Positions 7,106-13,284 of a stretch of DNA of 13,284 bases are shown in pieces (positions within the stretch are counted from its first letter, which is position 1; each line of letters begins with the position of its first letter). The stretch is from Candidatus Uhrbacteria bacterium (lineage in GTDB: Bacteria > Patescibacteriota > Patescibacteriia > 2-12-FULL-60-25): positions 1-13,284 of the forward strand of contig VGLT01000010.1 of assembly GCA_016866635.1 (NCBI GenBank). The letters run 5' to 3'. Under the pieces are notes generated by a model. It was given only the letters and a program-made list of their open reading frames with translations. It made no database searches and had not been told where the DNA came from. Position numbers and translations under genes: made by a program.

Positions 7106-8101
7106 ATGATTGATACGTCTGTCTTAAAAGGAAAAAATGTTTTAGTCACCGGCGCCGCTGGATTTTTGGGTTCTAATTTGTGTGCACGGCTTTTAAAAGA
7201 GGGAGCAAACGTTATTGCCTTTGATGATTTGTCGACCGGCAAACAAGAGCATCTTGCACCACTGCACGAGCGAGCGAACGAACAGCACACGGCGTTTCAA
7301 TTTATTCAGGGGGATGCAAATCGACGAGATGACCTACTGCCAATTTTTTTGAAGGAGCGTCCTGATTTTGTCTGTCACTATGCGGCATTGGTCGGAGTCA
7401 AACGAACCGTCGAACGTCCACTGGATGTGTTCCGGGATATGGATGGGATTAAACATATCTACGAATTATCTGCGGCAAGCGGGGTTACCAAAGTGATCTT
7501 TGCCTCCTCGTCTGAGGCATATGGTGAACCGGTTACGATTCCTGAAAAGGAAGATGGAGTTTGGAATGCTAAAAACCCATATGCGTTGGTAAAGCTCATT
7601 GGCGAGCAATTTGGCTTCTCCATGTATAAGACGCATGGCCTTAGATCCACCGCATTGCGATTTTTTAACGTCTATGGTCCAGGACAAGAGGCGTCTGATT
7701 ATGGCTTTGTTGTGGGAATATTTATCAAGGCTGCTCTGGAGGGAAGATCACCAACGATTTTTGGAGATGGGTTGCAGACTCGAGACTTTGTGTATGTCGA
7801 TGACAATATTGAGGTCGCCATTCGAGCCTTGTGTAGTACGGCATGTGATGGTCAGGTGATGAATGTTGGAGCTGGGCGACAGACCACGATTAAAGAGTTA
7901 GCTGAACGTGTACTGGCGATTTCTGGTAAGTCACTTACCCTGGAATATCTCCCCGCAAGGACCGAGGGAGAGATTCGGCATCGTTGTCCAGACGTAACTC
8001 GTTGTCGTGAACTGGTTGGATATGTTCCTGAAACGAGCCTGGATCAAGGGTTAGCAAAAACGTTTGCCTGGTATAAAGAGCGTTATGGAATCACTGCCTA
8101 A
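7106..8101 (+). CDS. NAD-dependent sugar-nucleotide epimerase/dehydratase (extended SDR)
   Basis: A 331-residue extended short-chain dehydrogenase/reductase of the UDP-glucose 4-epimerase-like group, acting on nucleotide sugars in the cytoplasm. Visible: the Rossmann glycine motif T15-G-A-A-G-F-L-G22, the acidic residue ending strand 2 (D40, typical of NAD rather than NADP use), the catalytic serine region S134-S-S-E-A-Y-G, the Y159-x3-K163 pair, and RFFNVYGPGQ (185-194). These fit 4-epimerases, UDP-glucuronate epimerases and some decarboxylases, and the exact substrate cannot be fixed. It probably supplies a modified sugar donor for the glycosyltransferases downstream. The ATG at 7106 starts one base after the asnB stop. 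An in-frame TTG at 7085 would add seven residues inside asnB and is less likely. Confidence 0.9.
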   Translation: MIDTSVLKGKNVLVTGAAGFLGSNLCARLLKEGANVIAFDDLSTGKQEHLAPLHERANEQHTAFQFIQGDANRRDDLLPIFLKERPDFVCHYAALVGVKRTVERPLDVFRDMDGIKHIYELSAASGVTKVIFASSSEAYGEPVTIPEKEDGVWNAKNPYALVKLIGEQFGFSMYKTHGLRSTALRFFNVYGPGQEASDYGFVVGIFIKAALEGRSPTIFGDGLQTRDFVYVDDNIEVAIRALCSTACDGQVMNVGAGRQTTIKELAERVLAISGKSLTLEYLPARTEGEIRHRCPDVTRCRELVGYVPETSLDQGLAKTFAWYKERYGITA

Positions 8102-10337
8102 CGCATCCAAAAAAAGAATCGTAATACTCTGCTTATCATACACACCGTATATTTCTGGAGCAGAGCGGTTTGTCGTGGAGGTCGTCAAGCGCATCCGTCA
8201 TCAATATAGAGTGACCGTTATCACGGCTCGTTTTGATCGTCGTTTACCAAAACAAGAGATGCTGGATGGCGTGGAGGTTATCCGAGTGGGTTTTGGAAAT
8301 TGGTTTGATAAATTTTTGTATCCGTTTTTTTCCGTTTTTAAAACTGCGGCATTGAATCCAGATTTGGTTCATGGGGTTGTTGAGAGCGCGGCCGGGGGTG
8401 CCCTAATGATCTACAAATGGTTTCATCCAAAAACACCAACGCTTCTTACGTTACAAAGTGGGTCCATGGATGCTCCACGAATTAAACGATGGTTACCGGA
8501 TTGGCTGTTTGCCTGGATCCATCGAACTCCGGATGCCATTCATGCGATCAGTAAAGCATTGGCTGATCGAGCCGTGCGCCTCGGGGCAAAAAAAGTGAGC
8601 ATTATTCCAAACGGAGTGGAGCTAACAGCCTTTGAGAAGGTACGTGGGACTCAAAAAATACCCGGATCAATCGTTGCTGTTGGGCGTCTGCACGTAGATA
8701 AAGGATATGACGTATTGATTCAGGCATTTAGCAAGATTGCCCAGAAATATTCGGAAGCGACCCTATCCATTGCAGGAGAAGGGGATGAACGGGCGCATCT
8801 GACGCATGTGATTAAAACCCTTGGTCTTGAAACACGAGTAAAACTTCTCGGTAACGTACCCTACCAAGATATTCCACCATTGATTGCAAGAGCAGAAGTC
8901 TTTGTCGTGCCGTCACGTGCCGAAGGAATGGGGATTGTGTTTGTTGAGGCACAGGCCGCAGGGACCGCCGTGATCGGATCTCGAACCGGTGGAATCCCAG
9001 ATGTGATTCAGGATGGGGAGACGGGACTCATGGTTCCCGTAGAAGATGTTGAGTCATTAACCCAGGCCATGGATCGTCTCCTCGGTGAGCCAAGCGTACG
9101 TGAGGAGTTGGTCAAGCAGGCCTCACAAAACCTATCCCGCTATTCTTGGGATCAGATTGCGCGTGAAATTGATGTGATCTATCAAACATGTTTTCATGCG
9201 AGCTTGAAGATGCGTGTGTTGCTGTGTACAGGAATCTATCCACCACAAGGCGGGGGGCCGGCAACCTATGTGCGGAATTTTGCTCAAGCGTCTTTTGAGG
9301 CAGGCTATCCCATCTCTGTTGTGACCTATGGTGATGACACAACCGAGCGGCATCAGCCCTGGCCGGTTTCCGTTGTGCCGCGCTTTGGTGGGCCAGTCAT
9401 TCGTTATCTTCGCTATACTTGGCATACATTTTGGCAGGCACGATCAACAGATGTCATTTACGCGCAAGATGCGGTTTCTCAAGGTTTGCCCGGAGCGATT
9501 GTTGCTGGACTGCTAGGTAAACCGTTTGTGTTGAAAGTGGTCGGGGACTATGCCTGGGAAATAGCACAACAAATGCCCGGAGGACATGCTGAATTGCTGG
9601 ATGCTTTTCTTACCCGTCGCCACACAGGACGTATTGGTTGGATTGAGCGAATTGAGCGTTGGGTGGCTCGCCGAGCAAATGCCGTAATTGTCCCAAGCCG
9701 GTATTTAGCGACAATGGTTGAACGATGGGGTATTGTGCGAGAAAAGATTCATGTGGTGTACACCCAGATTGCACCACTCCCTAAAACGGCCTCGCGTGCA
9801 GAGCTTCGAGCACGGGAGGGTTGGAAAGAGGGTGACGTGATCTTGTTCACCAATGTGCGCGCGGTCCCGTGGAAAGGGGTAGACTTTTTGGTAGACATCC
9901 TGCAGGATCTTCCATCGAATTATTATTTGGTTCACGTTGGTGAGGGTCCAGAACTTGCCAAATGGCGTACCATGGTAGAGGATAGAGGGCTTTCATCACG
10001 CGTTCGATTGCTTGGAAGGGTTGATCGCCACGTGGTAGCAGAGTGGTGCGAGATGGCTGACCGATTTGTGTTGGCTTCTGGATATGAGGGTTTTGCTCAT
10101 GTTGTGGTCGAGGCGGTTTCCCGAGGGTTGCCATGTGTCGTGAGTGATCAGGCGGGTAATCCTGAAGCAAAAGAACTATTTCCAGAATATGTTACAGTTC
10201 TCCCTTATCTGAATCGGGTCGCGTGGACGGACGAGCTCCGACGATTGGTCCCGCGTCATGAACCAAAGATGATGAAGCCGTTTTCCGAAGTGGTTCAACA
10301 AACGCACGCGATCCTGAAACACCTATGCACGTCTTAA
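8085..10337 (+). CDS. Bifunctional glycosyltransferase: two GT4 enzymes fused head to tail
   Basis: A 750-residue protein made of two complete GT-B glycosyltransferases of 375 residues each. The first (1-375) opens with LSYTPYISGAERFV, has the donor-half start VAVGRLHVDKGYD (197-209), IPNGVE and E-x7-E at E280/E288. The second (376-750) opens with M376-RVLLCTGIYPPQGGGPATYV, has FTNVRAVPWKGVDF (588-601), HVGEGPE and E-x7-E at E668/E676. Both look catalytically intact, so it may add two successive sugars. The join HASLK-MRVLL looks like the end of one gene meeting the start codon of the next, with almost no linker. ATG 8085 overlaps the epimerase gene by 17 bases and has AAAGAG four bases upstream; a TTG at 8064 is a weaker alternative. 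No stop or frameshift interrupts the fusion. Confidence 0.9.
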   Translation: MESLPNASKKRIVILCLSYTPYISGAERFVVEVVKRIRHQYRVTVITARFDRRLPKQEMLDGVEVIRVGFGNWFDKFLYPFFSVFKTAALNPDLVHGVVESAAGGALMIYKWFHPKTPTLLTLQSGSMDAPRIKRWLPDWLFAWIHRTPDAIHAISKALADRAVRLGAKKVSIIPNGVELTAFEKVRGTQKIPGSIVAVGRLHVDKGYDVLIQAFSKIAQKYSEATLSIAGEGDERAHLTHVIKTLGLETRVKLLGNVPYQDIPPLIARAEVFVVPSRAEGMGIVFVEAQAAGTAVIGSRTGGIPDVIQDGETGLMVPVEDVESLTQAMDRLLGEPSVREELVKQASQNLSRYSWDQIAREIDVIYQTCFHASLKMRVLLCTGIYPPQGGGPATYVRNFAQASFEAGYPISVVTYGDDTTERHQPWPVSVVPRFGGPVIRYLRYTWHTFWQARSTDVIYAQDAVSQGLPGAIVAGLLGKPFVLKVVGDYAWEIAQQMPGGHAELLDAFLTRRHTGRIGWIERIERWVARRANAVIVPSRYLATMVERWGIVREKIHVVYTQIAPLPKTASRAELRAREGWKEGDVILFTNVRAVPWKGVDFLVDILQDLPSNYYLVHVGEGPELAKWRTMVEDRGLSSRVRLLGRVDRHVVAEWCEMADRFVLASGYEGFAHVVVEAVSRGLPCVVSDQAGNPEAKELFPEYVTVLPYLNRVAWTDELRRLVPRHEPKMMKPFSEVVQQTHAILKHLCTS

Positions 10338-12364
10338 TGATATCCCGTGATGTTACGGGTTTAGATGTGCATTCGCCCACGGCTGATCGTTGGCGTTTAC
10401 TGCGCGATCAGGGAGTTGAACTTACGGTGTTAGTCATGAGCCGTCAGATGACCACCTGGCAAGAGTCGGGAATCCGGGTCGAGGGATCTGGAGGCACAAC
10501 GATCATCCATCGCATAAAAAATACCGCGCGCCGCGCCAAACAGCTTGGGTCGAGCGCTGATCTTATCACCGCACAAGACCCATTTGAATTAGGTTGGATT
10601 GCTTGGCGTGTGGCGCGGCGTTTTAAGAAACCCTTTGAACTTCAAGACCATGGAGGATTTTTTGACGGTCAGATACCCGATGAACCCCTGTGGTGGCTTC
10701 GTTCGCGACTTGCGCGTTTTTTATCTCGGCGAGCAAATCAGATCCGAACGGTGAGTCCACAAAATTTGGTGTCTGGTTATTTTTTGCCCATTGCCGCTCA
10801 TCCACGGTTTGCCGAGATAGAACGCCGGCCAGAATCCGGGTGTATCGTGTGTGTGGCACGCCTCATTGCGGTTAAGCGCGTAGATCTCCTCATTCGTACC
10901 TTTGTTGAAGTACGAAAATCCGATTCCTTGGCACGACTAGTGCTTGTGGGCGATGGTCCAGAGCGAGCGTCTCTGGAGGCGCTCGCACATGCATTGGGAG
11001 TGAGCGCATGGGTTACATTCGTGGGCGCATCTGATCCGGCTCCGTGGCTCGCCAAGGCTTCGGTTTTTGTTTTGCTCTCTAAGCACGAAGGGTGGGGTGT
11101 AGCAGCCGTGGAAGCTGGATTAGCCGGCGTACCAGTGGTTATGAGCGATACGGGTTGTGCGCGTTGGTTAGAAAAGCGAGGTTCCGCAACCGTTGTACAG
11201 GGATCTGATCCAGTACAGATCGCTCAAACGATCAGATTCGCCATGCAACAACCAGGAAGAAAATTGCAGGACGTATTATCTCAACAGGAGACCGCCATTC
11301 GTCAGGTCGATCATTGGAAACAGTGTCCCTCGACCCCGTCATCATCGTTGTTGGTCGTGATTCAAGCGGTTGATCTGGATGATCCTCTCATGGGATTTTT
11401 TCATGGGTGGTTAGAAGTAGCCTCAACTCAATTTTCCCATCTTACGGTTCTTGCCCTACGCGTTGGGCGACATGCGCTTCCCTCAAATGTACACATCATT
11501 GCCTTGCGTCCTGCGGGTTCACGATCACGATTTCAGGTGATCAGAACTCTTCTGCTTGAATCATGGCGCAAGCGTGATCAGTATCAAGCGGTGTTTGTGC
11601 GCGGAGATGCATACTACGTTATTTTAGCCTCTTGGTTGTGGCGACTGTTATCTAAACGAATTGTGTTTTGGTACGCGCACTATACGGTCAGCGTTTGGGC
11701 GTTGATTGCATCCGCATTTGCCCATGTCACTACGGCATCCGTAAAAGCTTCCTACAACCATCCATGGGTACATCCTGTATTCATTGGACAGAACATTGAT
11801 CATCATCGTTTTGTTCTTCGTGAGCGATGCCGTTCATCACAAGATCCTTGGAGATGTTTGGTCTTTGGGCGAGTCATGCCTAGCAAACGTATTGAGGAAG
11901 TCATTGAGACCTTTGTTGAGACAGAGGCTCTCCACGGAGCTCTATTGACCATTGTTGGTCCGCAACCGGACCCAATTTATAAAGCTGCTCTTATGAAATT
12001 GACACAGGACCATCCTTCCATTCAATGGGGGTCGGAATCGGTTTCTTATGATCACGTCCCTGAATTACTCTCTCAATATGATATATTGTTGAATGCCTAT
12101 CAAGGAAGTTTGGATAAGGCGATTGTAGAAAGTACGATGAGTGGAATGATCCCTATTGCTGCAACCGATGGCATGCAAGAATGGTTACCACAAACATATA
12201 GATGGTTGATGGCAAAAACCATTGTCGAACGACGGATGGCATTGGAGCGTGTGATGCATTTGAGCGAAGAAGAATATGTCGATTTGCAAAAAAGCCTGCG
12301 TGAAGCTGCGGTGAACGCTCATTCTATGGAACAACAAATCGAACGTTTAAAACATTTGTTATGA
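10325..12364 (+). CDS. Second fused double glycosyltransferase; C-terminal half divergent
   Basis: A 679-residue protein with two GT-B modules. The first (about 1-330) has VARLIAVKRVDLL (177-189), LVGDGPE (207-213) and a full E-x7-E at E255/E263 in EGWGVAAVEAGLAGVP. A short Ser/Pro-rich joint, QCPSTPSSS (333-341), leads to the second module (342-679). That module has the donor-half start VFGRVMPSKRIEEVIE (513-528) and IVGPQPD (543-549). Its E-x7-E site reads G594-S-L-D-K-A-I-V-E602, so the first glutamate is missing. The second module may use a different donor, have changed mechanism, or be partly inactive. Hydrophobic stretches near 429-470 could touch the membrane. The ATG at 10325 overlaps the previous gene by 13 bases with no Shine-Dalgarno, and the end overlaps the next start as ATGA. 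Sugar specificity is unknown. Confidence 0.85.
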   Translation: MHVLMISRDVTGLDVHSPTADRWRLLRDQGVELTVLVMSRQMTTWQESGIRVEGSGGTTIIHRIKNTARRAKQLGSSADLITAQDPFELGWIAWRVARRFKKPFELQDHGGFFDGQIPDEPLWWLRSRLARFLSRRANQIRTVSPQNLVSGYFLPIAAHPRFAEIERRPESGCIVCVARLIAVKRVDLLIRTFVEVRKSDSLARLVLVGDGPERASLEALAHALGVSAWVTFVGASDPAPWLAKASVFVLLSKHEGWGVAAVEAGLAGVPVVMSDTGCARWLEKRGSATVVQGSDPVQIAQTIRFAMQQPGRKLQDVLSQQETAIRQVDHWKQCPSTPSSSLLVVIQAVDLDDPLMGFFHGWLEVASTQFSHLTVLALRVGRHALPSNVHIIALRPAGSRSRFQVIRTLLLESWRKRDQYQAVFVRGDAYYVILASWLWRLLSKRIVFWYAHYTVSVWALIASAFAHVTTASVKASYNHPWVHPVFIGQNIDHHRFVLRERCRSSQDPWRCLVFGRVMPSKRIEEVIETFVETEALHGALLTIVGPQPDPIYKAALMKLTQDHPSIQWGSESVSYDHVPELLSQYDILLNAYQGSLDKAIVESTMSGMIPIAATDGMQEWLPQTYRWLMAKTIVERRMALERVMHLSEEEYVDLQKSLREAAVNAHSMEQQIERLKHLL

Positions 12365-13029
12365 ACATTCAGTCTCTCTACGAAACACATCATACAGAGA
12401 ACGCTCGTTTTGGTTTTTCTGTTTTGGAACAAGAACGTGTTCAGTGGTTTTTGGCAAAGATGAAACAGCTGTGGGTGGGCCAGCGTTTGCTTGATATTGG
12501 TTGCCGCGATGCTACGCTTACAAAACATTTTCTTCCGTATTTTACGGAGGTGACGGGGGTAGATATTGATTCCCGCGCCTTAGAACGAGCTACACATACA
12601 TGTCCGAGCGCGCGTTTTCTTCAGATGGATGTCACCGGATCTTGGGAAACATTGCCTGCAAACGGTTTTGATGTTGTTTTATGTAGCGAGGTTTTGGAGC
12701 ATCTCTATTTTCCTGAAAAGATCGCAGATCAAATTCGACGCGTGCTTGCTCCGGGTGGTGTGTGTATTGGTTCTGTACCAAACGCGTTCTTTTTGAAGCA
12801 TCGTTTACGTTATCTATTAGGGAATCGCCGGTATACGCCGCTCGAAGATCCAACACATATTACTCAATTTAATCAATCGCATCTTGAAATGGTCTTGAAG
12901 AGGATTGGTCCTTCGATCAAGATTGGTGGCTATACACGTTTTCCCTTTAACCGATTAGCAGATGCGTACCCGGGATGGTGGGCTTTTGATTTTTTGTTCT
13001 GGGTCCAGCGATCACCCGAGGTTCTATGA
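12361..13029 (+). CDS. SAM-dependent class I methyltransferase
   Basis: A 222-residue Rossmann-fold methyltransferase. Motif I is LLDIGCRDATL (43-53), in which the usual second glycine is replaced. The acidic residue binding the SAM ribose is D68 in GVDIDSRAL; then come LQMDVTGSWETLP (87-99), the motif FDVVLCSEVLEHL (103-115) and LAPGGVCIGSVPN (129-141). The HITQFNQSHLEMVL stretch (166-179) is the usual C-terminal capping part of UbiE/methyltransferase-type-11 or -23 proteins. In this operon it most likely methylates a sugar or the end of the glycan, which is inferred from context. The ATG at 12361 overlaps the preceding TGA as ATGA, so translation is probably coupled. Confidence 0.88.
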   Translation: MNIQSLYETHHTENARFGFSVLEQERVQWFLAKMKQLWVGQRLLDIGCRDATLTKHFLPYFTEVTGVDIDSRALERATHTCPSARFLQMDVTGSWETLPANGFDVVLCSEVLEHLYFPEKIADQIRRVLAPGGVCIGSVPNAFFLKHRLRYLLGNRRYTPLEDPTHITQFNQSHLEMVLKRIGPSIKIGGYTRFPFNRLADAYPGWWAFDFLFWVQRSPEVL

Positions 13030-13284
13030 ACAGCCTCTTTCGTCGGTTAACACATCAAGCCCTAGCCTCATTGTTTTTTTCTGGCAAGGTTTTAGATTTA
13101 GGAGGAGCGCGTTTGTCTGCCTACCGTACCATCATCGAGAAAACCGCGGACTCGATCACGGTTGTGAATCTGGATCCGTCGACTCAGCCGGATGTGATGG
13201 CTAATTTAGAAGAACCCTTTCCATGCGAAACTCAAGCCTTCGACACCGTGCTTGCCCTCAATGTCTTGGAACATATTTATGCTT
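13026..13284 (+). CDS. Second SAM-dependent methyltransferase, 3' cut by window
   Basis: The reading frame opens at ATG 13026, overlapping the preceding TGA as ATGA, and stays open to the window end, giving 86 residues. A GAGG lies four bases before the ATG. The visible part is the start of a class I methyltransferase: VLDLGGARLS (22-31) as a SAM-binding motif, D50 in VVNLDPS as the ribose-binding acid, and FDTVLALNVLEHIYA (72-86) as the post-I motif region. It has little similarity by eye to the methyltransferase just upstream outside these motifs, so it looks like a different family branch rather than a recent duplicate. It probably modifies the same glycan at another position or end. The C-terminal substrate part lies outside the window. 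Confidence 0.82.
   Translation, partial: MNSLFRRLTHQALASLFFSGKVLDLGGARLSAYRTIIEKTADSITVVNLDPSTQPDVMANLEEPFPCETQAFDTVLALNVLEHIYA

Noticed and set aside
9205..9212. Frameshift or sequencing error separating two glycosyltransferase genes at the fusion joint
   Set aside because: The frame is continuous and no stop is present in it; an error cannot be excluded from sequence alone, so the fusion is reported as seen and the doubt is kept as a check.
1..13284. tRNA or rRNA genes, CRISPR arrays, insertion sequences or attachment sites
   Set aside because: Coding sequence fills almost the whole window, and I found no regularly spaced repeats, no transposase-like protein and no tRNA-like cloverleaf in the short gaps.

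Overview
The window is a gene-dense stretch of a bacterial surface-glycan locus. It holds eleven protein-coding genes (two cut by the window edges), no RNA genes, no mobile elements, no CRISPR, and no gene-free stretch longer than about 40 bases. The standard code fits, with TAA, TAG and TGA all used as stops. Several features recall genomes of the candidate phyla radiation (Patescibacteria): tight overlapping genes, starts with little or no Shine-Dalgarno sequence, truncated PEP-synthase-like proteins, and a long chain of glycosyltransferases beside an AsnB-type amidotransferase. This assignment is an inference from gene style, not from a marker gene, and is only moderately secure.

Left part (1-4078, plus strand): the tail of a TPR-like protein, a small GNAT acetyltransferase, and then two adjacent paralogues of the PEP-synthase/dikinase superfamily. 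The first (790-2703) has an ATP-grasp domain, a non-standard middle domain and a C-terminal phosphohistidine swivel domain. The second (2705-4078) has only a middle domain and the swivel domain. Neither has the PEP/pyruvate-binding barrel of true PEP synthase. The pair is the most unusual thing in the window: it looks like a dikinase whose final acceptor is not pyruvate, plus a partner carrying a second phospho-acceptor histidine but no ATP site.

Middle (4058-5241): a single minus-strand GT4 glycosyltransferase. It converges on and overlaps the second dikinase-like gene by 21 bp. It diverges from asnB across only 38 bp, where a plausible promoter for a nearly leaderless transcript can be seen.

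Right part (5242-13284, plus strand): one compact operon of asnB, an NAD-dependent sugar-nucleotide epimerase, two giant glycosyltransferases that are each a head-to-tail fusion of two GT-B enzymes, and two SAM-dependent methyltransferases (the last cut by the window end). All junctions are a 1-base gap or overlaps of 4 to 17 bases, so the genes are probably cotranscribed and translationally coupled. Together they look like a pathway that makes, assembles and decorates (amidation, methylation) an oligo- or polysaccharide. The dikinase-like pair may add phosphate to the same product or may be unrelated metabolism; the sequence alone cannot decide.
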